NCBI GenBank assembly: GCA_016868105.1
Contig: VGIA01000016.1
Location: 1 to 35,439, forward strand
Reading direction: 5' to 3'
Origin: Betaproteobacteria bacterium
Lineage (GTDB): Bacteria; Pseudomonadota; Gammaproteobacteria; Burkholderiales; SG8-39
DNA length: 35,439 nucleotides
Position 1 is the first letter of the stretch. Every line of letters begins with the position of its first letter. Positions 7,486 to 16,458 of this stretch are shown here, one piece after another. The notes beneath the pieces were generated by a model. It was given only the letters and a program-made list of their open reading frames with translations. It was not told where the DNA came from and searched no databases. The position numbers and the translations under genes were made by a program.

Positions 7486-8843
7486 CGGCGCAGGTGCCAG
7501 GCCTTTGGCCGGGTGAAAGCCAGGATGCCGTAAGTGGAAAGCGTGACGCCGACCCCGGAGTGCCCGATGCCCGACCAGGGCAGGCGCGGGCTGACGCGGT
7601 CGCAGCAATTCCAGTAGACGGAGCCCGAGTTGACGCGGGCGAGGATGAGCTTCGCGCGCGCCTCGTTCGGTGTGTAGACGCCCGCTGTCAGGCCGTACTC
7701 GGTGTCGTTCATCAGCGCCAGTGCTTCGTCGTCGTTCTTCACTTTCTCGATGCCGATCACCGGTCCGAAGCTCTCCTCGCGCATCAACGACATGCGGTGG
7801 TTCGCGTTCGCAACCACGGTCGGCTCGAACCAGTTGCCCGGCTGCGCGATGCGCTTGCCGCCTGTCAGCAATACCCCGCCCTTGGCGATCGCGTCGGCGA
7901 TCTGGGCTTCCAGCACCCCAAGCTGCGGCGCCCGTGCGAGCGGCCCGTAGTAGGTGTCGTCCGCAGACGGATCGCCCGTCTTCCAGCCTCGTACGGTCTT
8001 CAAGAAGTGCTCGACGAAGGCGTCATAGATCTTCTCGTGCACGTAGAGGCGCTCCACCGCGCAGCAGCTCTGGCCGGCGTTGTACATCGCGCCGTCGGCC
8101 AGCGATTCCGCGGCGGTTGCCACATCCGCGTCTTCGCAGACGTAGACTGGGTCCTTGCCGCCCAGTTCGAGCTGCAGCTTCACCATGCGCGGCGCGCAAA
8201 CGGCGGCGATCTTGGCGCCGGTGGCGTAGGATCCGGTGAAGAACACGCCGTCAACCGGCTGCTGGATGAGCGCGGTGCCGGTTGCACCGGCGCCGACCAC
8301 GACCTGGAACACGTCGGCGGGCACCCCTGCGCCGTGCAGCAGCTCGCCGATGGCAAGCCCCGTGAGCGTGGCGAATTCGGAGGGCTTGTAGAGCACCGCG
8401 TTGCCCGCGGCGAGCGCCGGGACGATCACGTTGCCGCCGACGAACCAGGGGTAGTTCCAGGCCGAGATGTTGGCGATCACGCCGAGCGGCTCATGCGTGA
8501 TCTGTTCCTTGAGATCCGTTTCCTCGAGAACGGTTTCAGCCGCCAGCACGCCTTCGGTGTTCTCGAGGAAGAACTTCAACCGCCCATCGAAAGACTCCAG
8601 CTCGGCACGCGCCTGGCGGATCGGCTTGCCGGTTTCCTGGGTCAGCGTGCGCGCCAGGCGCTCGCGCTGCCGTTGCACGGCATCCCGGAACAGGGCGAGT
8701 TTCTCGAGGCGCTCCGCAAGCGGAGTCGCCGCCCAGGCCGGGTGCGATGCCCGCGCGCGGGCATACTTCGCCGCCACCGCCGCGGCGGAGTCTTCCGCGA
8801 TCTCGCGGATGAGCGAACCGTCAGCGGGGTTGCAGACGTTCAA
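7482..8843 (-). CDS. NAD(P)+-dependent aldehyde dehydrogenase
   Basis: The product of about 453 residues carries the aldehyde dehydrogenase signature set: SAWNYPW with Asn130, cofactor Lys153 (YKPSE), general base Glu226 (LELGGK) and nucleophile Cys260 (NAGQSC). Upstream in frame there is no convincing ATG. TTG at 8843 (MNVCNPADG) fits the family N-terminus and overlaps the end of the gamma-glutamyl hydrolase gene by 23 bases. As the last gene of the ligase-ADH-hydrolase-ALDH set, it probably oxidises a gamma-glutamyl-aminoaldehyde to the acid, analogous to PuuC. That substrate is inferred from neighbours. Alternatives include succinate-semialdehyde or betaine-aldehyde type activities. It is a different gene from the PhnY-like tail at the left edge. 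Confidence 0.88.
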   Translation of the reverse strand: MNVCNPADGSLIREIAEDSAAAVAAKYARARASHPAWAATPLAERLEKLALFRDAVQRQRERLARTLTQETGKPIRQARAELESFDGRLKFFLENTEGVLAAETVLEETDLKEQITHEPLGVIANISAWNYPWFVGGNVIVPALAAGNAVLYKPSEFATLTGLAIGELLHGAGVPADVFQVVVGAGATGTALIQQPVDGVFFTGSYATGAKIAAVCAPRMVKLQLELGGKDPVYVCEDADVATAAESLADGAMYNAGQSCCAVERLYVHEKIYDAFVEHFLKTVRGWKTGDPSADDTYYGPLARAPQLGVLEAQIADAIAKGGVLLTGGKRIAQPGNWFEPTVVANANHRMSLMREESFGPVIGIEKVKNDDEALALMNDTEYGLTAGVYTPNEARAKLILARVNSGSVYWNCCDRVSPRLPWSGIGHSGVGVTLSTYGILAFTRPKAWHLRR

Positions 8844-9567
8844 CGAATTCGCGCAGCAGAGGCGCCGCGTCCAGGACCGGGTTGGGATTGTCGTGCAGGA
8901 ACTCGGGATGCCACTGCACGCCGACGAGGTATTGGGAGTCCTCCAGGCGGATCGCTTCCACCAGTCCGTCATCGACGGACACCGCCTCCACCCGCAGCCC
9001 GGGCGCGAGCTTATGGATGGCCTGGTGGTGCAGCGTGTTCACCCGTGCGCGCTGCACCCCCGGGTAGAGCGCGGCGATACCGCCGCCGGGCACGATCTCG
9101 ATGTCGTGGTAGTTCTCGTCGTAGATCGCCGGGTTCTGGTGGACCCGCGCGCCGGCTTTCTGGCTCGCCGCGTCCTGGTAAAGCGTGCCGCCGAGCGCCA
9201 CGTTGATGAGTTGCTGGCCGCGGCAGACGCCAAGAACCGGCTTCTTCAGGTCCAGAAAACGCCGCAGCAGCTCGAGCTCATAGCGGTCGCGCGTCGGATC
9301 GCCCGCCCATTCGGGCCGCAGTGGCGCTTCTCCATAGGCTTCGGGCGCGATGTCCGTGCCGCCCTGCAGCACCAACCCGTCCAGTTCGGCGGCGTACTCG
9401 GCGAGGCCCGCGCCGGCATCGGGTACCAGGAACACCAACGCGCCGGAAGACTGGAGCCAGCGCGCGAACGACTGTTCGAGGTAGAAGACGTTCTTTTTCA
9501 GGTAACCGGGCCTGGCAGCGTCGCCGTACTGAATGCGCGCTGAAACGCCGATGCGAGGCCGCCTCAT
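8821..9567 (-). CDS. Class I glutamine amidotransferase-like gamma-glutamyl hydrolase (PuuD family)
   Basis: The 248-residue cytoplasmic hydrolase of the peptidase C26 family has its nucleophile elbow GVCRGQQ with Cys115 and the His/Glu pair in WHPE (His220, Glu222). The oxyanion region is LQGGTDI near 67-73. PuuD enzymes split gamma-glutamyl-GABA into glutamate and GABA. Here the neighbours are a glutamine-synthetase-like ligase and two dehydrogenases, so it should remove the glutamyl cap from the final oxidised amine product. Its ATG overlaps the stop of the Fe-alcohol dehydrogenase gene (TGATG type), and its own end overlaps the aldehyde dehydrogenase start, which argues for strict co-translation. 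Family call is firm; the exact amide is inferred. Confidence 0.88.
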   Translation of the reverse strand: MRRPRIGVSARIQYGDAARPGYLKKNVFYLEQSFARWLQSSGALVFLVPDAGAGLAEYAAELDGLVLQGGTDIAPEAYGEAPLRPEWAGDPTRDRYELELLRRFLDLKKPVLGVCRGQQLINVALGGTLYQDAASQKAGARVHQNPAIYDENYHDIEIVPGGGIAALYPGVQRARVNTLHHQAIHKLAPGLRVEAVSVDDGLVEAIRLEDSQYLVGVQWHPEFLHDNPNPVLDAAPLLREFVERLQPR

Positions 9568-10685
9568 AGCGCAGCGGCGAACAGGCGCTCGAAGTCCGCG
9601 CGCGTGCAGGGACGCGGGTTGGTTTGATGGCAGATGTCCTTCTCGGCCACCTCCACCAGGCGCGGGATGTGCTCGGACCTGACCCTGAGCTCCGAGAGCC
9701 TGGCGGGGATACCGATCGTCTTCTTCAAGGTTGCGAGGTAGCTGACAAAGTCGGCAGTCCCGATCACCCGCTCCAGCTCCCGGAATTTCTCCAGCGCCGC
9801 TTCACGATTGAATTTCATCACGTGGTCGATCATCACGCCGTTGGCCAGGCCGTGGTGCAAGTCGTTGACGGTGGACAGTGCGTGCGCGCAGGAGTGCACC
9901 GCGCCCAGGTCTTTCTGAAACGCGATCGCGCCCATCATCGATCCCATGAGCATGTCGGAGCGCGCTTGCAGGTCTGTTGCGTTCTTCCACACCAAAGGCA
10001 AGGCACGGGCGACGATGCGCACGCCCTCGAGCGCGATGCCGTCGCACAAGGGGTGGTAGGCGGGAGAGAGGTAGGACTCGACGTTGTGCGTCAGCGCGTC
10101 CATGCCTGTGGCGGCGGTGATCGCGGGCGGCAGCCCGAGTGTCAGCTCCGGATCGGCAAATACCGCCTTTGCCAGAATGGCAGGGGAGAAAATGATGCGC
10201 TTCACGTGGGTATCGTCTTCCGACACCACGCTCGAGCGTCCGACTTCGCTGCCGGTGCCTGCGGTCGTCGGCAGCGCGACGAAATGTGGCAGCGGATTTT
10301 CGATCGGCCGCACTTGCGGATGGTCCCAGGCGTATTCGAGCACCTCGCCCGGGTGCGTTGCCATGAGTGCCACGGCCTTGGCGACATCCAGCGCCGCGCC
10401 CCCGCCAAAGCCGACGACGGCGTCCGCGCCATGTGCCCGGTACGCCGCCGCGCCCGCCATCACCTGTGATGCCACGGGGTTGCCCTGGAGGCCGGAGAAG
10501 ACGCAGGTCTGCAGGTCCTTCAGCTCTGAGACGAAGTTCCTCAATAAGGGCAGGCCCGACAATCCCCTGTCGGTCACGATCAACGGCCGGTCGCATCCGG
10601 CGGCCTTGAGGTTTGCGCCGACGAGTTTTCTTGCCCCCGGCCCGAAGTGGATCGCGGTCGGGAAGGCAAAGCGGTGGATCGTCAT
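9564..10685 (-). CDS. Iron-containing alcohol dehydrogenase
   Basis: The 373-residue product belongs to the group III metal-dependent alcohol dehydrogenases. It shows the NAD-binding GFGGGAALDVAK at 92-103, the PTTAGTGSE box at 139-147, and metal ligands including Asp196 and His200 (MDALTHNVE) plus later His residues in AVHSCAHAL and DLHHGLANG. Its ATG overlaps the stop of the ligase gene. A classical Puu (putrescine) operon uses an FAD oxidase at this step and has no alcohol dehydrogenase. Its presence here therefore suggests that the glutamylated substrate carries a hydroxyl group, such as a gamma-glutamyl amino alcohol. That is inference. It could also be a general aldehyde reductase. Confidence 0.87.
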   Translation of the reverse strand: MTIHRFAFPTAIHFGPGARKLVGANLKAAGCDRPLIVTDRGLSGLPLLRNFVSELKDLQTCVFSGLQGNPVASQVMAGAAAYRAHGADAVVGFGGGAALDVAKAVALMATHPGEVLEYAWDHPQVRPIENPLPHFVALPTTAGTGSEVGRSSVVSEDDTHVKRIIFSPAILAKAVFADPELTLGLPPAITAATGMDALTHNVESYLSPAYHPLCDGIALEGVRIVARALPLVWKNATDLQARSDMLMGSMMGAIAFQKDLGAVHSCAHALSTVNDLHHGLANGVMIDHVMKFNREAALEKFRELERVIGTADFVSYLATLKKTIGIPARLSELRVRSEHIPRLVEVAEKDICHQTNPRPCTRADFERLFAAAL

Positions 10686-12055
10686 CAGATGATTTCGAAG
10701 TAGCGGCGCATTTCCCAGTCGGTGACGGCGTCCTGGTACTGGCGCCATTCCCACTCCCGCGTGCGCGCGAAGTGCTCGACGAAGGTCTCGCCGAAGAGTT
10801 CCTTCGCGGCGCTGGAGCGCCTGAAGTTGGCGGTCGCATCGCGCAGGTCGCGCGGCAGGCGCGGGATCTTGGCGGCGAGCGCCGCGTCGCCTGCGAGCGG
10901 CGCGTCCTTGAGCTTCAATTTCTTCTCGATTCCCCAGAGGCCGGCGCCGACCGCGGCGGCAAGCGCGAGGTAGGGGTTGCTGTCGGAGCCTGGGCAGCGC
11001 GTCTCCAGGCGCGTCGACTTGGCCGATCCCGGGATCACGCGCAGGCTCGCGGTGCGGTTGTCGACGCCCCAGGTGCGCTTCACCGGCGCCCACATGCCGT
11101 CGACGAGGCGCTTGTAGCTGTTCACCGTCGGCGCGAACAGGCACTGGATGTCTTGCAGCAGCGCGAGCTGCCCCGCCAGGTAGCTCTCGAAGAGCTTCGA
11201 CATCCGGTAGGGATGGCGCGCGTCGTAGAAAAGGTTCTTCTTGCCGTCGGACAGGCTCTGGTGGACGTGGCCGCTGCAACCAGGGTATTTCGTGCTCCAC
11301 TTGGCCATGAAGCTCGGCATGATGCCGAAGCGCTGGCCGATGTCCTTCGCTGCGCTCTTGAACAGCACGCCGCGATCCGCCGACTCCACCCCGGCGCTGT
11401 AGAGGATCGCCGCCTCGAACACGCCGGGCCCGGTCTCGGTGTGCAGGCCCTCGACCGGCACGCCGAACTTTTCCATGTCCACCATCAGCGCTTCGAAGTA
11501 AGGCTGGTTCTGGCCGGCGCGGAGGAGCGAGTAGCCGAACATGCCGGGCGTGATCGGCTCCGGGTTGGCGTAGCCCTTGGCCGCGAGCGTCTGTGGCGTC
11601 TCGCGGAAATTGAACCACTCGTACTCCAGTCCGGTGAAGGCCTGAAAACCCGCCTTCTCGGCGCGAGCCAGCACGCGCTTGAACACCTGGCGCGGGCAGA
11701 CGGGGTTCGGCGCGCCCGAGGGCTCGACGAAATCGCCCAGGAAAAACGGCACGTCGCCGTCCCAGGGCACGCGGCGGAAGGTGGCCAGGTCGAGCTGCAC
11801 CATCGCGTCCGGAAACCCGGTGTGCCAGCCGGTCCACGCCGTGTTGTCGTAGGGCGCGTCGTTCGCATCCCAGCCGAAGACCACGTTGCAGAAGCCGAAC
11901 CCGCTCTCGGCGGCGGCAAAGAACTTGTCGCGGTGCAGGTACTTGCCGCGCAGGACGCCGTCGGTGTCGGTGACCGCGACCTTGACGCGCGTTGCGTTCG
12001 AACGGCGGATCTCTTCGAGCACCCGGCGCGCATCGGCGGGCTTCAACTGCGGCAT
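10685..12055 (-). CDS. Glutamine-synthetase-like gamma-glutamyl-amine ligase
   Basis: The 456-residue protein is a full-length GlnA-fold ATP-dependent ligase with metal/substrate residues Glu144 and Glu146 (GLEYEWF), Glu207 and Glu214 (ETGPGVFE), His263/His265 (GHVHQSL), NSYKR and NRTASLRV. It lacks the adenylylated-Tyr segment (LYxLPPEE) of housekeeping GlnA. Together with the three catabolic genes behind it, this points to gamma-glutamylation of an amine (PuuA, IpuC or gamma-glutamylethanolamide synthetase type) rather than ammonia assimilation. A strong Shine-Dalgarno (AGGGGGAA) precedes the ATG. A 10-bp palindrome lies 32-41 bases upstream of it, between it and the Nudix gene, so the set probably has its own regulated promoter. 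The amine is not identifiable from sequence. Confidence 0.85.
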   Translation of the reverse strand: MPQLKPADARRVLEEIRRSNATRVKVAVTDTDGVLRGKYLHRDKFFAAAESGFGFCNVVFGWDANDAPYDNTAWTGWHTGFPDAMVQLDLATFRRVPWDGDVPFFLGDFVEPSGAPNPVCPRQVFKRVLARAEKAGFQAFTGLEYEWFNFRETPQTLAAKGYANPEPITPGMFGYSLLRAGQNQPYFEALMVDMEKFGVPVEGLHTETGPGVFEAAILYSAGVESADRGVLFKSAAKDIGQRFGIMPSFMAKWSTKYPGCSGHVHQSLSDGKKNLFYDARHPYRMSKLFESYLAGQLALLQDIQCLFAPTVNSYKRLVDGMWAPVKRTWGVDNRTASLRVIPGSAKSTRLETRCPGSDSNPYLALAAAVGAGLWGIEKKLKLKDAPLAGDAALAAKIPRLPRDLRDATANFRRSSAAKELFGETFVEHFARTREWEWRQYQDAVTDWEMRRYFEII

Positions 12056-12086
12056 CGTTCCCCCTTGGCTATCTGCACGGCAAATC

Positions 12087-12096
12087 GCAACGTTGC
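12087..12096. promoter_or_regulatory. GCAACGTTGC palindrome, putative operator of the gamma-glutamyl set
   Basis: A perfect 10-bp palindrome with a central AACGTT sits in the 42-base gap between the Nudix stop and the ligase start. The identical sequence recurs at 21087-21096 in a divergent promoter region. A central CG with flanking A/T is typical of LacI-type operators, but the regulator is not in the window, so the family is a guess. Confidence 0.55.
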
Positions 12097-12097
12097 A

Positions 12098-12922
12098 TTA
12101 TCTCCCCGAAGCCCGGCCCGTGCGGCCGGCGCCCGCCCGCGCGGCCAGCCGCTCGCTGCGCGCCAGAGCGCGCCGCAGCGCCGGCCTGCCCGCGCCGGCA
12201 CGCGCGAGCCAGTCATGCACGATCAGCGCCGCCTCGGCGGTGAATGCGCCCTGCGCCAGGCGCCGCACGAGGCCCGCACAGCCGCTTCTTTCGAACGCAG
12301 ACACTTCGCCGTCGAGGTTGCGCGGCCGGAAGCCGGCGCCGACCTCGAGGTCGTAGACGAACAGAATCTCCCGGTGCAGGCCCTCCGGCACAATGCGTTC
12401 GATCATCAGCGCCTTGACGAAGCGCGCCCGCCGCGCGCGCGCCGCTTCGATTCCCGCCTCTTCGCGCGCCTCCTTGAGGAGCGTCTGCCAGGCGCTGAGG
12501 CCGGCGGCGATGCCGCCGCCGACGAGCGTGTCCCACAAGCCCGGATCGATGGGCTTGGCGGCCGAACGCCGCGCGATCCACATGCGCCGGCGCGCGCCCC
12601 GGCCACTGAAGACGTTGGCGTGGGCGGCGTGCGAAAGAAGGCCGAAACGGCGCATCGCGGCGCGCTCGATGCAAAAGAGCGGCCCGCCGCCGGGAGCGTG
12701 CACGGCATAGAGCTCGCCGCGCCAGCCTTGGATCCAGCCGGTGCGCGCCAGCTCGCGCGTCGCCTCGGCAAGCGCATCGCTGCGCTTTCGCTCGTCGGCC
12801 GGAACCAGCGCCACGCCGCCGGCGTCGAACGCGAACACGGCGGGCCAGCCGCGCAGGGCTCGGGCGAAATCCGGCCGCAGCGCGCCGATGACCTGTGTCC
12901 CGGCGCGAAACGGCACCAGCAT
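12098..12922 (-). CDS. DUF4743/Nudix hydrolase (Tnr3-like)
   Basis: The 274-residue protein has an N-terminal DUF4743-like domain (about 1-120) and a Nudix domain (about 125-255). Its Nudix box runs GGGIAAG...KEAREEAGI; the usual Glu after the first Gly cluster is replaced by Leu-Ser, as I recall for the Tnr3/YJR142W type, which hydrolyses damaged thiamine diphosphate analogues. The ATG overlaps the HAD stop (TGATG). It does not fit an obvious phosphonate step. It may be a housekeeping repair enzyme carried in the operon, or may act on a diphosphate intermediate. The C-terminus is Arg/Ala-rich, probably from the high GC content. Confidence 0.75.
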   Translation of the reverse strand: MLVPFRAGTQVIGALRPDFARALRGWPAVFAFDAGGVALVPADERKRSDALAEATRELARTGWIQGWRGELYAVHAPGGGPLFCIERAAMRRFGLLSHAAHANVFSGRGARRRMWIARRSAAKPIDPGLWDTLVGGGIAAGLSAWQTLLKEAREEAGIEAARARRARFVKALMIERIVPEGLHREILFVYDLEVGAGFRPRNLDGEVSAFERSGCAGLVRRLAQGAFTAEAALIVHDWLARAGAGRPALRRALARSERLAARAGAGRTGRASGR

Positions 12923-13596
12923 CACGCTGCGCGACGGCGCAGGCGCAGCACCGGCCAGCCGCGCTCGAGCGCGAGGCGCTCGAGCCGCGGATCGGGATCC
13001 ACCGCCACCGGGTGCGTGGCGCGTTCGAGCAGAGGCGCGTCGTTGATGGAATCGCTGTAGAAACGCACGATGGGAAAATCCTCCGCCGACTTGCCGCGCC
13101 CCGCGAGCCAGCCCGCCAGGCGCTCGATCTTGCCCTCGCGGAAGCAGGGCGTGCCCGCGACGCGGCCGGTAAAGCGGCCCTGCTCGATTTCGGGCTCCGT
13201 CGCGATCAGGTTCGGCACCCCGAGCTCGGCTGCGATCGGCTCGGTCAGGAAACGATTGGTGGCGGTGATGATGAGGCACAGCTCGCGGCGGTGCGCGGCG
13301 ATCAGCTCGCGCGCCGCGGCGGAAACACGAGGCAGGATGCGCTCGCGCACGAATCGCTCGCGCCAAGCGAGCAGCCGTTCCATGCTGTGCGGCACGTAGC
13401 TGCGCAGGAAGAACTCGCAGAATTCGATCGCGCCGGCAGCGCCTTCCCGGTAGCGGCGCATGAGGCGCTCTTTTGCGGCGAACTCGGTGTCGCGGTCCAG
13501 CGCCTCCTCGGCGATCAGGAACTCGAGCCACTCTTCGTCGCTGTCGCCCTCCAGCAGCGTGTTATCGAGGTCGAAGAGGACGAGCTCTCCGGCCAT
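12922..13596 (-). CDS. HAD-IB family phosphatase (SerB-like)
   Basis: The 224-residue HAD hydrolase has motif I FDLDNT (nucleophile Asp9, acid/base Asp11), motif II ITATN near 110-114, Lys156, and motif III SDSINDAP near 181-188. The helical cap sits between motifs I and II, as in the SerB/HAD-IB class. It starts one base after the PhnW stop and ends in a TGATG overlap with the Nudix gene. It is not the phosphonatase PhnX, whose motif I and cap differ, so carbon-phosphorus cleavage is unlikely. A phosphomonoesterase role on a small phosphorylated metabolite is the safest call; the link to aminoethylphosphonate metabolism is only by position. Confidence 0.82.
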   Translation of the reverse strand: MAGELVLFDLDNTLLEGDSDEEWLEFLIAEEALDRDTEFAAKERLMRRYREGAAGAIEFCEFFLRSYVPHSMERLLAWRERFVRERILPRVSAAARELIAAHRRELCLIITATNRFLTEPIAAELGVPNLIATEPEIEQGRFTGRVAGTPCFREGKIERLAGWLAGRGKSAEDFPIVRFYSDSINDAPLLERATHPVAVDPDPRLERLALERGWPVLRLRRRAA

Positions 13597-13597
13597 T

Positions 13598-14752
13598 TCA
13601 GGCGGCGGCCCTGCTCGGGGACCCGCTCCTCACCCCCATTGCCGTCAGCGACTGCCCGACCGCGGCAACCGCGCCGGCCAATCCTGGCGCGCCGGCATGA
13701 TCGCCGTACCAGCCGATGCAGCCCACGCGAAAGGTTTCGATCTGGGTGAGCTTCCCCGGATAGAGGATGTAGCCGCGCTTCTTCACCTCGGCATAGAAGC
13801 GCTTGAATTCATAAGCCGGATCCGCCGGCGCGTGGAAGGTGACGATGATCGGTGCCTGGATCGCGGCCGGCAGGAAGCAGCGGAAGCCGAGCGCCTCCAT
13901 CCCCGTTACCAGCTCGCGGCAGTTGCGGGCATAGCGGGCGCCGCGCGCCGGCAGGCCGCCTTCCTCCCAGTATTGCGCGAGCGCTTCGGCCAGCGCCGCC
14001 ACGACATGGGTGGGTGGCGTGAAGCGCCACTGCGTCGTCTTCTGCATGTATACCCACTGGTCGTACAGGTCCATGGCGAGCGAATGGCAGTTGCCCTGCG
14101 CCTTTTCCAGCGCGGCGCGGCGGGCGAGCACGAATCCCATGCCCGGGACGCCTTCCAGGCACTTGCCGGAGGCCGCGATCACGGCGTCGAACGGCGTCTT
14201 GCGCGCGTCGATCTCCAGCGCGCCGAAGGAGCTCATCGCATCCACGATCAGGCCGCGGCCGTGGCGAGCAGCGACCTCGGCGATCTCGTGCAGCGGGTTG
14301 AGGATTCCGGTGCCGGTCTCGCAGTGCACCAACGCGACGTGCGTGATCGAGGGGTCCGCGGCCAGCAGACGCTCGACCTCGCCGGCGCCGATCGGCTGGT
14401 GCTCCGGCACCTGAAGCGTCGTGAGCTTGCGGCCGATCACCCGGCAGATCTTCGCGATGCGCTCGCAATAGGCGCCGTTTACCGGAACCAGCACGTGCCC
14501 GTCGTGCGGGACCAGCGTACCGATCGCGGCCTCGACCGCGAAGGTGCCCGAGCCTTGGAGCGGAACGCAATCGTGCGTGCCCTCCCCCCGGATGATCCGC
14601 AGCAGCTCTGCGCGGATGCGGCCGGTGATGCGGTTGAAATCCGCATCCCAGGAGCCCCAGTCGCGCAGCATCGCCTGCTTCGTGCGGCGCGAGGTGCTCA
14701 ACGGGCCCGGCGTGAGCAGGATCGGCTCTTCGAGGATGTCGACTTGTTTCAA
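13598..14752 (-). CDS. phnW: 2-aminoethylphosphonate:pyruvate transaminase
   Basis: The 384-residue class V PLP aminotransferase matches PhnW throughout: [10 protein letters not shown] near 12-21, LQGSGT at 65-70, [11 protein letters not shown] near 143-153, cofactor Asp171 (IVDAMSSFG) and Schiff-base Lys197 ([14 protein letters not shown]). It transfers the amino group of 2-aminoethylphosphonate to pyruvate, giving phosphonoacetaldehyde and alanine in the cytoplasm. The best start is TTG at 14752, overlapping the permease stop (TTGA), with GGAGA about nine bases upstream; no ATG fits the conserved N-terminus. It directly follows the importer genes. Together with the PhnY-like tail at the left edge this supports a PhnW-PhnY route; no phnX is present in the window. 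Confidence 0.95.
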   Translation of the reverse strand: MKQVDILEEPILLTPGPLSTSRRTKQAMLRDWGSWDADFNRITGRIRAELLRIIRGEGTHDCVPLQGSGTFAVEAAIGTLVPHDGHVLVPVNGAYCERIAKICRVIGRKLTTLQVPEHQPIGAGEVERLLAADPSITHVALVHCETGTGILNPLHEIAEVAARHGRGLIVDAMSSFGALEIDARKTPFDAVIAASGKCLEGVPGMGFVLARRAALEKAQGNCHSLAMDLYDQWVYMQKTTQWRFTPPTHVVAALAEALAQYWEEGGLPARGARYARNCRELVTGMEALGFRCFLPAAIQAPIIVTFHAPADPAYEFKRFYAEVKKRGYILYPGKLTQIETFRVGCIGWYGDHAGAPGLAGAVAAVGQSLTAMGVRSGSPSRAAA

Positions 14753-16458
14753 GCGGGCTTTCTCCAGGTTTGCGTGCGGCGCTCGACCAGCCAGCCGAGG
14801 CCGAGGTAGAGGATACACACCACCAGCGAGGTGGCTGCGATCAGCACCGCCACGGCGGCGGCGGCGCCGGGCTCGCCCGCTTCGTCGAGGTTGAGGATCG
14901 CGATCGAGGCCAGGCGGGTATCGGGGGAATACAGGAACACCACCGCGGAAATCGTGGTCATGGCGTTGATGAAGAAGTAGCGGCTGATGTCCACCAGCGC
15001 CGGGGTGCAGATCGGCAGCGTCACGCGCCAGGCCGTCTTCCAGAACGGCACCTTGAGCGAGGCGGAGACCGACTCGAACTCGGCATCGAGAGCCTTGAGC
15101 GCGGTGACCGCGGTGAGCTGGCCGGTGGTGTAGAAGTGGACCACGGTGCAGGCCACCAGGATCGCCATCGAGTGATAAAGGAAGTTCAGCGGATTGTCCG
15201 GCGCGTTGAAGAAGAAGATGTAGCCCAGTCCCAGCACCAGTCCCGGCACCGCCATGGGCAACAGACCCAGGAACTGCACCGTGGCGCGAAGCCACGCCGC
15301 GCCCCGCAGCTTCTCGGTCAGGTAGGCCCCCGCGAACACGGTGGCCGTGCCGGCGAGCGCGGTGGCGAACGCGAGCTTCAGGCTGTTGCCGAAGGCGGTG
15401 CCCGCCTCGTTGTCGACCAGCCCCAGCACATAGTGCCGCAGGCTGAAGGAGAGGTCGTAAGGCCAGAATTTCACGAACGAGGCGTACACCGCCATGCCGA
15501 ACACCGCCAGCATCAGCAGCACCACCACCGAGCAATAGGCGGTGATCGCGGCGTCGAAGCCCCGGCTCGCGCGCGGCGCGTAGGGCACGGCTCGAGCCGA
15601 GAGCATGGAAGTCTGCTTGCGCTGGACCATCCGGTCGACCACGAAAGTGAGCAACGCCGGTGCGAGCAGGAACACCGCCACCACCGCACCTTTCTGAAAG
15701 TCCTGCTGGCCGATGACCAGCTTGAACACGTCGGTGGCGAGGACGTTGAAGTTGCCCCCGATCACCTTCGGTATGCCGAAGTCCGTGATCACCAGCGTGA
15801 AGCTCACCATTGCCGCGCTGGCAAGGCCGTACTTCGCGCCGGGCAGCGTGATGGTGAAGAACTTGCGGGCGTCTCCGGTGCCGAGGGCGTCGGCGGCCTC
15901 ATACAGGCGCGCATCCGCCAACGACAGCGCTGTGATGAGGATCATGAGCGCGTGCGGGAAGACGCTGAACGCCTGCGCCAGCACGATGCCGGGGGCGCCG
16001 TAGATCTGCTCGATACCGAGCGCCTGCATCCACTCCTTGAGCACGCCCTGGTTGCCGAACCAGTAGATGAACGAGATGGCGGCGAGCAGCGACGGGGCGA
16101 GGAGCGGCGTCAGCGCGACGGTGCGGAACACGCCTTTCAGCGGCATGCAGCTGCGCGTGAGGCCGTAGGCGAAAGCGAAGGCCGCCGGCACCACCAAAGC
16201 GGTGACCAGCAGCGATACCCAGACGCTGTTCCAGAGCGAATGCGCCAGCGCCGGCGTCTCGAAATAGGCGAAGTAGTTATCCAGGCCGATCACGCGGCCG
16301 CGCGCGTCCTCAATGCTCTGCAGCAGGATCGCGGCCAACGGCGCGACAAGGAACGCGGCAAGCGCCGCGGCGAGCGCGGCGAGCATCAGCTCGCCCGCAC
16401 GATCGGTCCAGTGCACGCGCTGGCGCGCAACTGCGCGCGCGCCCAGAACGGCGGCCAT
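14749..16458 (-). CDS. phnU: Fused double-domain ABC permease, putative 2-aminoethylphosphonate importer
   Basis: The 569-residue protein contains two binding-protein-dependent permease domains in one chain, with about twelve membrane helices. Each half has an ATPase-contact (EAA-type) loop: [14 protein letters not shown] near 187-200, and a second [16 protein letters not shown] about 90 residues before the C-terminus. This matches the fused permease described for putative 2-aminoethylphosphonate transporters (PhnU2 type), where one polypeptide replaces PhnU and PhnV. It starts in a TGATG overlap with the ATPase gene and ends overlapping phnW. Distantly it resembles Fe3+ and spermidine permeases; the specificity assignment relies on the phnW neighbour and the binding protein. 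Confidence 0.88.
   Translation of the reverse strand: MAAVLGARAVARQRVHWTDRAGELMLAALAAALAAFLVAPLAAILLQSIEDARGRVIGLDNYFAYFETPALAHSLWNSVWVSLLVTALVVPAAFAFAYGLTRSCMPLKGVFRTVALTPLLAPSLLAAISFIYWFGNQGVLKEWMQALGIEQIYGAPGIVLAQAFSVFPHALMILITALSLADARLYEAADALGTGDARKFFTITLPGAKYGLASAAMVSFTLVITDFGIPKVIGGNFNVLATDVFKLVIGQQDFQKGAVVAVFLLAPALLTFVVDRMVQRKQTSMLSARAVPYAPRASRGFDAAITAYCSVVVLLMLAVFGMAVYASFVKFWPYDLSFSLRHYVLGLVDNEAGTAFGNSLKLAFATALAGTATVFAGAYLTEKLRGAAWLRATVQFLGLLPMAVPGLVLGLGYIFFFNAPDNPLNFLYHSMAILVACTVVHFYTTGQLTAVTALKALDAEFESVSASLKVPFWKTAWRVTLPICTPALVDISRYFFINAMTTISAVVFLYSPDTRLASIAILNLDEAGEPGAAAAVAVLIAATSLVVCILYLGLGWLVERRTQTWRKPA

Noticed and set aside
7392-9206. Plus-strand open frame opposite the aldehyde dehydrogenase and gamma-glutamyl hydrolase
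   Set aside because: It runs through the hydroxyacid dehydrogenase end in another frame and is antisense to two genes with complete catalytic motifs.
10685-12055. Housekeeping glutamine synthetase
   Set aside because: The adenylylation-site segment is missing, and the gene is overlapped by three catabolic genes of a gamma-glutamyl route.
7482-12055. Standard putrescine (Puu) operon
   Set aside because: There is no PuuB-type FAD oxidase, no PuuP permease and no PuuR regulator, while an Fe-alcohol dehydrogenase is present.
10613-13060. Long plus-strand open frame opposite the ligase and Nudix genes
   Set aside because: Antisense shadow of well-supported genes; no recognisable domain or ribosome-binding site.
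12922-13596. HAD gene as phosphonoacetaldehyde hydrolase PhnX
   Set aside because: Motif I is FDLDNT with a SerB-like cap layout; the PhnX-specific motif I and cap lysine pattern are not seen.
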